A stretch of 64,000 bases of DNA from Roseicitreum antarcticum (lineage in GTDB: Bacteria > Pseudomonadota > Alphaproteobacteria > Rhodobacterales > Rhodobacteraceae): contig NZ_CP061498.1 in NCBI RefSeq assembly GCF_014681765.1, positions 2,183,501 to 2,247,500 on the forward strand. The letters are read 5' to 3'. The notes under the pieces are model-generated. The model searched no databases and was not told the DNA's origin. It saw only the letters and a program-made list of their open reading frames with translations. Position 1 is the stretch's first letter. Every line of letters begins with the position of its first letter. The translations under genes and the position numbers were made by a program. Of the stretch, positions 38,167-47,010 are shown in pieces.

Positions 38167-39729
38167 CTAGCGATTGTCCTTTGGCCTTGGCTGCGCTTTT
38201 GCCAAGGTCGTATCAAGGTTGACGCCGATGCTCTCTCCCAATTTCTGCAAGGCGGGCAATGACACGGCCATATCCATGATCGCATCGACCGTCTGGTTGA
38301 TGGGCGAAGTGGATGCAGCACCGGAGGCACGGTCCAGACCGCTCATCTGGTTGATCGAAATCCCGGTAATCTTTTCTGCGGGCCTGACCATTTCGGCCAG
38401 GATCTTTGGCAACGCGGTCAGGCGGGCCAGTTCCAGTTCCATCGCGACTTGGGCCTCGGAACGCGCGTTCTCTGCGTTGATCTGGGCAAGGCTTGCCTCT
38501 GTCTCGGCCAGTTTCATCGCCTTCATCGCCTCGGCTTCCTCGCGTTTTGCAGCCGTCTTGTCGGCAGCCGTCGCCTTCTCGCTGGCAGCCAAGATCTGGG
38601 CGCGGGCCGCCATGGCTTCGGCCTGTTCCTGCGCGGCGATCAGCGCCAACGCCTTGCGCCGCTCTGCCTCTGCCATCAGCCGCGCGGTCAGAAGCGCCTC
38701 TGCCGCCTTCACCGCGCCGATCCGGGCGGTGTCCGCATCGGCATGCGCACGGCTTTCCTCTTGCGACTTGGCGGCAAAGGCAATGGCGCGATCCTGTTCG
38801 GCCCCTTCCAGTGCAAGCGCCTGCGCAATTTCAGCCTGCCGCAACGCCTGTTCCTTGGCGATGTCGGCCGAGGCAATGTCCTGTTCCATCTGAATGCGCG
38901 CATGGGCCGCTCTGCGTTCGCTGTCTGCCTTGCGGGCCGCGATTTCGGACAGTTGAGCGGCGATCAGCGTTTCGATCTCTTGGGTTTGCGCAATCTCGGC
39001 GCGGCGTTGATCGAGGTTTATCTCCAGCTTGCGCCGCTCGGATTCCATTGCGGCACGGGCCACGCTGACCTGGCTGTCCCCTTCGATTTCCGCGCGTTCC
39101 TTTTTGGATTTCGCGATGACCTCGGCCAGCTTGCGCATGCCCACGGCGTTGAAGGCATTGTTTTCATCCAGTGCTGCAAAAGGCGTTTGGTCCAGCGCCG
39201 TCAGCGACACGGAATCCAGTTGCAGCCCATAGTTCGCCAGCGTGTCGGTCAACGCCTCGCGTACCTGTTTGACGAAGCTGGCGCGGTTTTCGTGCAGCTC
39301 GTCCATGGTCATCTGGGCTGCCACGGACCGCAGCGCGTCGATCATCATGCCGTCGATCAACCCCTTGAGCTGGTCAGGCTGGAACACCCGCTTGCCCAGG
39401 GTCTGGGCGGCACGGGTCACCGCATCGTCGTTGGGTGTGACGCTGGCGTAGAATTCAGCGCCGACATCGACCCGCAGCCGGTCCTTGGTGATCAGCGAGG
39501 ATTCACCGGAACGGGCGACGTCCATGCGCAGGGTCTGCATGTTCACGCGGTTGATTTCGTGGAAATACGGGATCGCCAGCGTACCGCCGTCGATCACCAC
39601 GCGCCGCCCGCCGAGGCCCGTGCGCACAAGCGCCACCTCGTTCGTGGCCCGCTGGTAGAAGGACGCTGCCAGCGCGACAATGATCGCCGCAACAATGAGG
39701 ATGATGATGATCCAAGCCAGTGCAGACAT
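38167..39729 (-). CDS. Flotillin/SPFH-domain membrane scaffold protein
   Basis: The 520-residue protein has an N-terminal membrane helix (3-25, ALAWIIIILIVAAIIVALAA) and a Band-7/SPFH domain (about 28-200, with EVALVRTGLGGRRVVIDGG and VREALTDTLANYGLQLDSVS). A long Ala/Glu/Arg-rich coiled coil (about 205-440) and a short C-terminal domain follow. Such flotillins form oligomers that organise membrane microdomains. The gene starts 13 bp after the stop of the SDR gene on the same strand, so it may be part of the catabolic transcript. NfeD-type partners are not seen nearby. Confidence 0.9.
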   Translation of the reverse strand: MSALAWIIIILIVAAIIVALAASFYQRATNEVALVRTGLGGRRVVIDGGTLAIPYFHEINRVNMQTLRMDVARSGESSLITKDRLRVDVGAEFYASVTPNDDAVTRAAQTLGKRVFQPDQLKGLIDGMMIDALRSVAAQMTMDELHENRASFVKQVREALTDTLANYGLQLDSVSLTALDQTPFAALDENNAFNAVGMRKLAEVIAKSKKERAEIEGDSQVSVARAAMESERRKLEINLDQRRAEIAQTQEIETLIAAQLSEIAARKADSERRAAHARIQMEQDIASADIAKEQALRQAEIAQALALEGAEQDRAIAFAAKSQEESRAHADADTARIGAVKAAEALLTARLMAEAERRKALALIAAQEQAEAMAARAQILAASEKATAADKTAAKREEAEAMKAMKLAETEASLAQINAENARSEAQVAMELELARLTALPKILAEMVRPAEKITGISINQMSGLDRASGAASTSPINQTVDAIMDMAVSLPALQKLGESIGVNLDTTLAKAQPRPKDNR

Positions 39730-39742
39730 GATGTGCCCTCCC

Positions 39743-40549
39743 TTATGATGACAGCCCGTGCATGTCGCACAGGATATTTGACGACATGCCGCCGTCGGCG
39801 GGAATGTTGGTGCCGCGGATCCATGTGGTCATGTCCGACAGCAGAAATGCGATGATGGGGCCCAGGTCCGCAGGTGTGCCCGGACGGTCCATGATGCGCG
39901 CGTCCTCTTCGGCGCGCGCGCCCAGCGTTTCCAGAAAATCCCCCAGGATCGGGGTGTCCACTGGGCCGGGGCTGACGGTGTTCATGCGGATACCCCGGTC
40001 GCGCCATGTCCAGCGGTTCTGCATGGTCCAGGCGATCAGCGCCTCCTTGGAGAAAAAGTAGCTGCGCCCCCCGGCATTGGTGATCTGATGCTCCGCCGCG
40101 AACCGGGCGGCATCATCGACATGCACGCCTTCGCTTGCACGGATCGCCGGGATCGCGTCGGCCCAGCCGAACCCCGCCAGAGACGCAAGGTTCACGATGC
40201 TGGCCCCGTCGTTCAGTTTCGGCAGCAGCCCCAGCGTCAGGTGTTTCAGGCCAAAAAGGTTCACGGCCAGTACCTTGTCCGCAGGGGCGGTCGGCGGCAG
40301 GCCTGCGATATTGGCTATGCCGTCGATCCCCGTGGGCAGGGCGTCGATCAGCGCATCGATGGTCGCCCCGTCCGACAGGTCAGCGCGGTAGAATTCCTCG
40401 ACGTGGTCGAACCGTTTGGTCAGGTCGATGCCCAGCACGGTCGCCCCCATCGCGGTGCAGACCCGCGCTGTTTCCAGCCCGATGCCAGAGGCTGAACCCG
40501 TGACGATGATGGTTTTGCCCTTCAACAAGGGTGCGCGTTCCCATCCCAT
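39743..40549 (-). CDS. Coniferyl-alcohol dehydrogenase-like SDR
   Basis: This NAD(P)-dependent short-chain dehydrogenase has 268 residues (start at 40549, MGWERAPLL). The cofactor motif is TGSASGIG (17-24), followed by NIAG (80-83), catalytic Ser123 (NLASLAG) and Tyr164/Lys168 (YFFSK). The pattern ADLSDGATIDALIDALPTGI, the FFSKEALIAW helix and the ending IRGTNIPADGG strongly resemble Pseudomonas coniferyl-alcohol dehydrogenase and 3-alpha-hydroxysteroid dehydrogenase. It begins one base after the stop of the aldehyde dehydrogenase gene (TGAGATG), so alcohol and aldehyde oxidation are coupled. Aromatic allylic alcohols are a plausible substrate class. Confidence 0.87.
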   Translation of the reverse strand: MGWERAPLLKGKTIIVTGSASGIGLETARVCTAMGATVLGIDLTKRFDHVEEFYRADLSDGATIDALIDALPTGIDGIANIAGLPPTAPADKVLAVNLFGLKHLTLGLLPKLNDGASIVNLASLAGFGWADAIPAIRASEGVHVDDAARFAAEHQITNAGGRSYFFSKEALIAWTMQNRWTWRDRGIRMNTVSPGPVDTPILGDFLETLGARAEEDARIMDRPGTPADLGPIIAFLLSDMTTWIRGTNIPADGGMSSNILCDMHGLSS

Positions 40550-40550
40550 C

Positions 40551-42017
40551 TCAAAACACCGGCGGGAATGGGCGCCCACCACGATCAAGCGTGATCCAGC
40601 GCGTTTCGGTAAAGGTCTCCATCGACCATTTGCCCCCGTGCCTGCCAACGCCAGAGGCCTTGCTGCCGCCAAACGGGACATGCGGTTCGTCATTCACGGA
40701 ACTGCAATTCACATGGCACATCCCGGTTTCCAGCTTGCGCGACATCGCAAGCGCGCGGTTCTCATCTGCGGTGATAATGCCTGAACTTAGCCCATATTCG
40801 GTATCGTTGTTCAACGCGATAGCCTCCGCGTCAGACCGGAACGGCACGACGACTGCCACAGGGCCAAAGGTTTCGTCCTGCCAGACGGCCATGTCGGGGG
40901 TGACGTTGGTCAGGATCGTGGGTTCCACGAATCGGCCCCAGACGCGACCGCCCAAAACCGCCTTGGCCCCCTTGGCCAGCGCGTCCTCGATCTGGAATTT
41001 CACCCGCTCGACCTGACGGTCATTGATCAACGGGCCGATCACATTCCCCTTGTCAGCCGTGTCGCCGGTTTTCAGCTTGGCGGCGCGGGCAACGAACTGG
41101 CGCAGGAAATCGGCGTAGATGCTTTCATGGACCAGCACCTTTTCCACTGACATGCAGATTTGGCCCTGATGCATGAAGCTGCCGAAACTCGCGGCCGAGG
41201 TGGCCCTTTCCATATCGGCGTCTTCCAGCACGATCAGGCTGTCCTTGCCGCCCAGTTCCACGCAGGCCTTTTTCAGATGCGCGCCGGCCTTGGCCGCGAT
41301 CTGGCGCCCCACGGGGGTGGACCCGGTAAACGAAATCCCCTTGACCACCGGGTTTTCGACCAGCTCGTCGCCCATTTCGGCCACGCGCTCACGTGAACAG
41401 GTCACGACGTTGAACACCCCCTTCGGGATGCCGGCCGCTTCCATCACTTCGGCAAAGAAAAGCCCCCCGGCGTAGGGCGTATCCTCTGACGGTTTCAGCA
41501 CGATGGTGTTGCCCGCCGCCAGCGGAAAGGCAAAGCCGCGCGCGGTCAGGATGCCTGGCATGTTCCATGGGCTGATGACGCTGATAACGCCCATGGGGAC
41601 GCGTTCGACCATCGACACCTTGCCGTGTTGCGACGGCAGCATTTCACCCACCGCGTTGTAGCACATGGCGGCTGCCGCCCGGAACACCTCGGGCACATAG
41701 CCTGCCTCGAACATGCCCTTGCCAAACCAGCCGCCGCCTTCGGCTTGTGCGGCAGCGACGTAGTCCATCTTACGCGCCTCCCACACATCGGCGGCGCGCA
41801 AAAGAATGCGGGCGCGTTCCTGAAAATGCAGACCCGCCCAGGCCGGAAAGGCCGCCTGCGCGGCGGCGATAGCATCGCGCGCCTCAGCGCGTCCGCCATC
41901 AGGCACCTGCGCCCAGATCGCCCCGGTGGACGGATTGATGTCGTCAAACGTGGTGCCAGAGGACACCCAGTTTCCGCCGACGAACATGCCTTTGATCTGC
42001 GTATGAGAGTCGAGCAT
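40551..42017 (-). CDS. Aldehyde dehydrogenase (vanillin/benzaldehyde-dehydrogenase-like)
   Basis: The 488-residue NAD(P)-dependent aldehyde dehydrogenase has the cofactor motif FTGSTPVG (230-237), general base Glu254 (VELGGKD) and nucleophile Cys288 (MHQGQICMS). The start at 42017 has an AAAGGAAA ribosome binding site. The QGQICMS form and the segment GGSKASGVGRHGGKWSMETF are typical of aromatic-aldehyde enzymes such as vanillin and salicylaldehyde dehydrogenase. The start is one base after the livF stop. The transporter, this enzyme and the SDR therefore form one coupled unit. Confidence 0.92.
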   Translation of the reverse strand: MLDSHTQIKGMFVGGNWVSSGTTFDDINPSTGAIWAQVPDGGRAEARDAIAAAQAAFPAWAGLHFQERARILLRAADVWEARKMDYVAAAQAEGGGWFGKGMFEAGYVPEVFRAAAAMCYNAVGEMLPSQHGKVSMVERVPMGVISVISPWNMPGILTARGFAFPLAAGNTIVLKPSEDTPYAGGLFFAEVMEAAGIPKGVFNVVTCSRERVAEMGDELVENPVVKGISFTGSTPVGRQIAAKAGAHLKKACVELGGKDSLIVLEDADMERATSAASFGSFMHQGQICMSVEKVLVHESIYADFLRQFVARAAKLKTGDTADKGNVIGPLINDRQVERVKFQIEDALAKGAKAVLGGRVWGRFVEPTILTNVTPDMAVWQDETFGPVAVVVPFRSDAEAIALNNDTEYGLSSGIITADENRALAMSRKLETGMCHVNCSSVNDEPHVPFGGSKASGVGRHGGKWSMETFTETRWITLDRGGRPFPPVF

Positions 42018-42018
42018 C

Positions 42019-43179
42019 CTATTTCCTTTCATATCCACTGCCGTCGGGCTGGCGGCGGTACACTTCAACGCGCGGGGCGCGGTAAACCTCGATCACCGGG
42101 CGCGGTTTACCCTCGGCTGGTCGGTCCGTCGGGGCCGTCACGGGGCGACGATCCGGCGTTGGGGTGGGTTTCGGTTTCGGGCGGTTGCGGGCTGCCTTGG
42201 CGCTTCGCTCGATCTCGGCGAGGGCCGCGGCCAGACGATCCGTCGGAATTTCTGCGCGTGCCGCACGACCGGGATCGGGCCGCTTTTGCGCAGCAGCCGC
42301 GACGCTCTGACGGCCTGCCGCTGCGACCATATCATCGACCGACCGGCCCAGGATCGTATCCGCCGACAGGGTTTTCTGGCTGCGAGGCCGGACCACGAAT
42401 GCCTCTGCGAAGGTTTCAGGCATGGCTTTCTCGGGCGCTGTATCCGGTGCGGTGCCATCATCGCCGCTGCCGACACCCAGATAGGCGGCCTGCACCGCCG
42501 GGTCCCTCATCAGGTTCGCGGCGCTGTCTTGATGCACCACATGCGCGTTTTCGATCAGATACCCGCGATCCGCGATGGCCAGCGATTGTTTAGCGTTCTG
42601 TTCGACCATCAGCACCCCGATACCAAGCGCGCGGACACGCGCGAGGTTCTGGAACAGTTCCTTGGACAGCAGGGGCGACAGGCCAAGTGAGGGTTCGTCC
42701 AACGTCAGGATCGTCGGGTTCGACATCATCGCCCGCCCGATGGCGACCATCTGCTGCTCGCCCCCCGACATGGTGCCGACGATCTGCTTGCCGCGCTCGG
42801 CCAGTTTCGGAAACAGGCTGTAGACCCGGTCCAGCGTCATTTTTTCATTGTCACGGGCCCGCGAAGCGTACGCCCCCAGCGTCAGGTTTTCGCGCACCGT
42901 CAGGTCAGGGAAGACGCCGCGCCCCTCTGGAACCAGCGCCAGACCTGCATCGACAATCCTGTTGGCAGCCAGCCCTGTCAGAGTGGTGCCGTCAAGGCGG
43001 ATATCACCGGTGACCACGCCCTCGCAGATCCCGCTGGCGGCCTTGAGCAGGGTCGACTTTCCCGCACCATTGGCCCCGAGGATGACGACGATCTCGCCCT
43101 TGCCGACGTTGACAGAGGCGTTTTCCAAGGCGCGGTGCTGGCCGTAGCGCACCGTGACGTTTGACAGTTCAAGCATCAT
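42019..43179 (-). CDS. livF: Branched-chain-type ABC transporter ATPase LivF with long C-terminal extension
   Basis: This is an ATPase subunit of a HAAT-family importer. Walker A is GANGAGKST (35-43), the signature is MSGGEQQM (137-144), and Walker B is TILTLDEP (156-163) with the LSPLLSKELF stretch after it. At 386 residues it is about 148 longer than ordinary LivF (about 235). Residues about 239-386 are Ala/Pro/Arg/Lys-rich, with PKPKPTPTPDRRP and a duplicated IEVYRAPRVEVYRRQ near the end. The start overlaps the livG stop by about 11 bp; the second of two adjacent ATGs (43176) is equally possible. Confidence 0.9.
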   Translation of the reverse strand: MMLELSNVTVRYGQHRALENASVNVGKGEIVVILGANGAGKSTLLKAASGICEGVVTGDIRLDGTTLTGLAANRIVDAGLALVPEGRGVFPDLTVRENLTLGAYASRARDNEKMTLDRVYSLFPKLAERGKQIVGTMSGGEQQMVAIGRAMMSNPTILTLDEPSLGLSPLLSKELFQNLARVRALGIGVLMVEQNAKQSLAIADRGYLIENAHVVHQDSAANLMRDPAVQAAYLGVGSGDDGTAPDTAPEKAMPETFAEAFVVRPRSQKTLSADTILGRSVDDMVAAAGRQSVAAAAQKRPDPGRAARAEIPTDRLAAALAEIERSAKAARNRPKPKPTPTPDRRPVTAPTDRPAEGKPRPVIEVYRAPRVEVYRRQPDGSGYERK

Positions 43180-43900
43180 CGTCCCCCAGATACGCGCGGA
43201 TCACCTCTTTGTCGGACAGGACCTGCGTCGGCGTGCCCTCTGCGATCTTGGTGCCTGCCGCCATGACGACACAGCGGTCACACAACGATCGGATTGCATC
43301 CATGACGTGTTCGACCAGAATGATCGTGCGGCCTTCGTCGCGCAGCGATTTGATCAGGGTAATCCCGATTTGCAGCTCGGTCGGGTTCAGCCCCGCCAGC
43401 CATTCGTCCAGCAACAGCACCTTGGGGTCGCTGGCCAGCGTACGGGCCAGTTCCACACGCTTGGTGTCGATATATGTCAGCTGCCCCAGCGCCATGTCGC
43501 CCTTGCCACCCAGACCAACCTTGTCCAGCAATTGGTCCGCGTGATCAAAGGCTGCCTGCCCCCAACGGCGGCGATGGCCGAATACGGCCCCCGCAACGAC
43601 GTTTTCGCGCACATTCATCGAGGGCAGCAGCCGCACCAGCTGGAATGTCCGGCTGACGCCCTTGCGTGCGATCGTCTGCGCGGGCAACCCGGAAATGCGA
43701 TTCCCCCAGAGCGATACATTGCCAGAAGTCAGGGGAAGGGCACCCGAAATCAGGTTCAGCGTGGTGGATTTGCCAGACCCGTTCGGCCCCAGCAGACCCA
43801 CGACCTCGCGCTCTGCTACGTCGAAATCCATGGCGTTGACTGCGACAAGGCCGCCAAAGCGTTTCGTCACACCGCGCAGGGACAGAACCGAATGTGTCAT
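43169..43900 (-). CDS. livG: Branched-chain-type ABC transporter ATPase LivG
   Basis: This is the second ATPase of the importer, 243 residues from ATG 43900. Walker A is GPNGSGKST (38-46). The ABC signature normally reads LSYGEQ or LSGGQ, but here it is LTYIDTKR (141-148), and Walker B reads VLLLDEWLAGLNP with Trp where Pro is usual. I recall similar sequences in other Liv-type clusters, so this is probably a subfamily trait. The stop overlaps the livF start and the start is one base before the livM stop. Confidence 0.9.
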   Translation of the reverse strand: MTHSVLSLRGVTKRFGGLVAVNAMDFDVAEREVVGLLGPNGSGKSTTLNLISGALPLTSGNVSLWGNRISGLPAQTIARKGVSRTFQLVRLLPSMNVRENVVAGAVFGHRRRWGQAAFDHADQLLDKVGLGGKGDMALGQLTYIDTKRVELARTLASDPKVLLLDEWLAGLNPTELQIGITLIKSLRDEGRTIILVEHVMDAIRSLCDRCVVMAAGTKIAEGTPTQVLSDKEVIRAYLGDDDA

Positions 43901-43901
43901 G

Positions 43902-44837
43902 TCACAATGCCCCACGCGCGGTGATCCGGCGCTTGATCCGGTCCAGCAACCCGACAAATCCCCCCGGCAGCAGATAGACGATCACGAGGAAGGCAACGCC
44001 GATGACCAGCGTTGTCTGGTTCGGGAAATTGGACGACACAGCCTCTAGCAGGAAGGTGAAGGGAATGACACCCAACACCGGGCCCCAGAGCCGCGACGCC
44101 CCGCCCAGCAGCGCCATGATCACCACCTGAAACGACAGGATCGGCGCAAATGCGAGCGACGGTTCGATATAGACATAGCGTGGTGCAAGGATCGCGCCGG
44201 TCATCGCGGCAACGGCGCCCGGCACCATGAACAACAAAACCTTGGCGCGGGCGGTGTTGATGCCGGAATGGGCCGCGACGGTTTCATCGTCACCGATGAT
44301 CCGGAGGGCAAAGCCAAGCCGCGACCGCCCGATCAGCCACCCGGCCAGAAACACGACCGCGGCGAGACCCAGCAGCCACCAATAGATACCCGCCTCGTCC
44401 AGATCGGTCAGCACATACAGGCCCTTTTGCCCGGAATTGTTCTGCACCCAGGTGATGACCTGCCGCACCAGCTCGGCCAGTCCCAACGTGAAGATCACGA
44501 AATAGACCCCCGACAGCCGCAGGGTTGCCAGGCCCACAAGGGCAGCGAGGACAGCCCCGGTCACACCGGCGATGCCTACCAGCGACCAGAACGGCAGCGT
44601 GTCGATGCCCAGTCCCGTCACATAGGTCCCCAGCCCGAAAAACGCCGCCGTCGCGAGGCTGATGTAATGTGTCGGCCCCGAAAACAGCGCCCATGATGTG
44701 GCCAACGCCGTGAACATGGCGATCGTCACACCCAGACCCAGCCAGTAGCCATCGTCGCCAAATGGCAAGAGTGCGCAAATCGCAAATGCCAGCGCTGCCA
44801 GGCAAAGGTTGCGGATATCTGGTCCGGTCAGGCTCAT
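43902..44837 (-). CDS. livM: Branched-chain-type ABC transporter permease LivM
   Basis: This is a permease subunit with 311 residues and about nine to ten membrane helices. The conserved C-terminal half has RSRLGFALRIIGDDETVAAHSG-type sequence around 185-205 and the LGGASRLWGPVLG stretch (about 250-262). It overlaps the livH stop by four bases (ATGA) and is followed by livG. With LivH it forms the translocation path. Confidence 0.92.
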   Translation of the reverse strand: MSLTGPDIRNLCLAALAFAICALLPFGDDGYWLGLGVTIAMFTALATSWALFSGPTHYISLATAAFFGLGTYVTGLGIDTLPFWSLVGIAGVTGAVLAALVGLATLRLSGVYFVIFTLGLAELVRQVITWVQNNSGQKGLYVLTDLDEAGIYWWLLGLAAVVFLAGWLIGRSRLGFALRIIGDDETVAAHSGINTARAKVLLFMVPGAVAAMTGAILAPRYVYIEPSLAFAPILSFQVVIMALLGGASRLWGPVLGVIPFTFLLEAVSSNFPNQTTLVIGVAFLVIVYLLPGGFVGLLDRIKRRITARGAL

Positions 44838-45700
44838 GTCGGTTTCTTTCCGAACAGGCCCTGTGGGCGGAACAACAAGATGCCCAGAAACATGACATAG
44901 GCGGCGGCAAGCGTCAGACCGGGATCCAGAAGGCTGGCGACCACGGTTTCCAGGATGCCAAGCAACAGCGCGGCCACGATGGTGCCCCGCACATCACCGA
45001 CACCGCCCATGATGACGATGATCAGCGCCTTGAGCGTGAAGACGACGCCCGTCGAGGCATCCAGCGTCAGGTAGGTCGAAATCAGCGCACCGCCTACGGC
45101 CGTCACAGCACCGCCAAGCGCGAAGGCGAGTGCCGACAGGTGTTTGACATCGATGCCGACCAGACGGGCAGAAGCCGGGGCCGTCGCGATCGCGCGGATC
45201 GACAGGCCCGGCCGCGACTGGTTGAGCCAAAGGTAGAGCGCGCCGCAGATCAGCACCGCCATGACGAAGGACAGAACGCGGTTGGCGCCATAGGTGCTGC
45301 CCAGCAATTCAACGGGAACAGCCAGGAAACTGTAGGAAAAATAATCACCGCCAAAGAAACTGAGCATCAGACCCACGCCGATGAACGACAGACCAAAGGT
45401 TGCAAGAATGCTGTCGGTTTCCAACTGTCCGCGGTTCTTGGCCCGGTTCACAAGGGGTTGCAGCATCAGCCGGTAGATCAGCCAGTTCAGCGCAAAGGCG
45501 AGCGGTGCCACCAGAAAGATCGTCAGGATGGGGCTCAGTTGCGTGGCCGTGTAGGCGATGAAGGCAAAATAACCGCCGGCCACCAGCATCTCACCGTTGG
45601 CCAGGTTCATGATCCGCGCGACGCCGTATTGCAGGTTCAGGCCCATCGCGATGAGCGCGTAGGTGCCGCCGAGCAGTATCCCTGTGATCAGAATGTCCAA
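44834..45700 (-). CDS. livH: Branched-chain-type ABC transporter permease LivH
   Basis: The 288-residue permease has the family motifs NLANGEMLVAGGYFAF (about 32-47) and ALKALIIVIMGGVGDVRGTI-like sequence near residue 240. The start codon appears to be TTG at 45700, preceded by AAAAGGAC at a usable distance; no ATG fits the conserved N-terminus MDILITGILLGG. It lies downstream of the binding-protein gene after a stable hairpin, and its end overlaps livM. Confidence 0.9.
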   Translation of the reverse strand: MDILITGILLGGTYALIAMGLNLQYGVARIMNLANGEMLVAGGYFAFIAYTATQLSPILTIFLVAPLAFALNWLIYRLMLQPLVNRAKNRGQLETDSILATFGLSFIGVGLMLSFFGGDYFSYSFLAVPVELLGSTYGANRVLSFVMAVLICGALYLWLNQSRPGLSIRAIATAPASARLVGIDVKHLSALAFALGGAVTAVGGALISTYLTLDASTGVVFTLKALIIVIMGGVGDVRGTIVAALLLGILETVVASLLDPGLTLAAAYVMFLGILLFRPQGLFGKKPT

Positions 45701-45728
45701 AGTGATGTGTCCTTTTCCCTTCAGGGGA

Positions 45729-45750
45729 GGGGCGGCGCGAACGCCGCCCC
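45729..45750. promoter_or_regulatory. Stable intercistronic hairpin between binding-protein and permease genes
   Basis: A 9-bp perfect GC stem (GGGGCGGCG / CGCCGCCCC) with a CGAA or TTCG tetraloop lies between the binding-protein stop and livH. There is no T-run on the minus strand, so it is not a standard terminator. Such hairpins often protect the upstream mRNA from 3'-5' decay, so more binding protein than permease would be made. Confidence 0.7.
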
Positions 45751-45760
45751 GTTTGGGGGA

Positions 45761-46960
45761 TTACTCCCAGCCGTCTTTCAGGATGACGGGCACCGCCCCG
45801 TCACGCCCACGAGATGCGACACCCTTGAACACGCCGCCCTGCCACTGACCAACGGTCCAGAAATCAGGGTTGGAGTTGTTCTCGTCAAAGCTGATCGGAC
45901 CAAGGATGGTCTCGTAAGTGCTCTCGCGCAGGTGCTGGGTCACGGCGGCACGGTCCAGACCGACGGCCTCGATCGCCTGTGCGAGGATCTCCAGCGACGC
46001 ATAGGTCGTGGCAGAGGCCCAGTAATCGGGCTTTTCGCCGGTGACTGCCTCATGCGCGGCAGCATATTCCATGAACGCCGGGCTTTCGGTGTTCACCCCA
46101 CCGGCGCCCAGAACGCCCTCGGCTGCAGCACCGAAACGGGCACCGTACCCCGGGAACGGGGTGGCCACGGCGGTGTAGAACGCCTTGACGTCAAGGTTTT
46201 CGATCATCGCCTGCTCGGTCAGGCCGAACGTGTCGGGCGGGTAGGACCACGCCACAAAGGCATCGGGTTCAGCCGCTGCCGCCCCTTTGATGACAGGCGA
46301 CAGATCCTGCGTGCCCAGCGGGTAGGAGGTTTCGTAAACGATGTTGAAACCGGCCTCCTCAAACAATGGCCTGGCGGCGGTGGCCAGTTCGATCCCAAAG
46401 GCATCGGCAACGTTGACCATGGCGACGTTGTCGCCCAACTGCCCTGCGTCACGCATGTCGCTGAGCACCTTGACCACGTCAGCGGCCAGCGCTGTGGTTG
46501 TCCCGAGTGTAAAGAACATGTTGGGGAACTGCGCCGACAGCTCTGGCTGCTGGTCGGTGATGGCGGACACCGCGATCTGGGGATAGCCGTAGCGGTCGAA
46601 CAGCGGTGCGGCAGCCAGATTCAGGCCAGTGCCATACGGGGCGATGATGAAATGCGCGTCGTCCTGTGTCGCCAGACGCTGCACGGCCTTGATCGTCTCG
46701 CCGGGGTTGGTCTGGTCATCGTATTCGATCAGTTCGATCATCATCTGTTCGCCGTCGACCGTCAGGCCGCCTGCGGCGTTGACCTGATCAACCCACAGAT
46801 AGATCGACGGCCATTGCGTGACGGTCGCACCACCGGCCAGCGGCCCGGTTTTCGGGGCCACGGCACCGATGCGGATGGTTTCGGCAGTAGTGGCTGTCGC
46901 GGCAAGTGCGCTTGCAATCGTCAGCGCGCTGACGAGCTTTAGAAAGGGTCTCCGGTTCAT
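45761..46960 (-). CDS. Periplasmic substrate-binding protein of branched-chain-type ABC transporter
   Basis: The 399-residue protein starts at 46960 with a signal peptide (MNRRPFLKLVSALTIASALA, cleavage near 27). The mature type-I binding fold begins ETIRIGAVAPKTGPLAGG. The later part has ASATTYASLEILAQAIEAVG and NSNPDFWTVGQWQGG. Such HAAT binding proteins take amino acids, urea, or aromatic acids and alcohols; the neighbouring dehydrogenases favour an aromatic ligand. It is encoded between the first aldehyde dehydrogenase and livH on the minus strand. Confidence 0.9.
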   Translation of the reverse strand: MNRRPFLKLVSALTIASALAATATTAETIRIGAVAPKTGPLAGGATVTQWPSIYLWVDQVNAAGGLTVDGEQMMIELIEYDDQTNPGETIKAVQRLATQDDAHFIIAPYGTGLNLAAAPLFDRYGYPQIAVSAITDQQPELSAQFPNMFFTLGTTTALAADVVKVLSDMRDAGQLGDNVAMVNVADAFGIELATAARPLFEEAGFNIVYETSYPLGTQDLSPVIKGAAAAEPDAFVAWSYPPDTFGLTEQAMIENLDVKAFYTAVATPFPGYGARFGAAAEGVLGAGGVNTESPAFMEYAAAHEAVTGEKPDYWASATTYASLEILAQAIEAVGLDRAAVTQHLRESTYETILGPISFDENNSNPDFWTVGQWQGGVFKGVASRGRDGAVPVILKDGWE

Positions 46961-47010
46961 TGCATATCCTCCATTTGCAATTGATCGTCTGGGCAGGTGC
47001 CCGTTGTGTC

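Noticed and set aside
37709-38170. Open frame of 153 codons on the plus strand after the PBP gene
   Set aside because: Arg/Pro/His-rich translation without homology, no ribosome binding site, starts inside the PBP gene; most likely a chance frame in GC-rich DNA.
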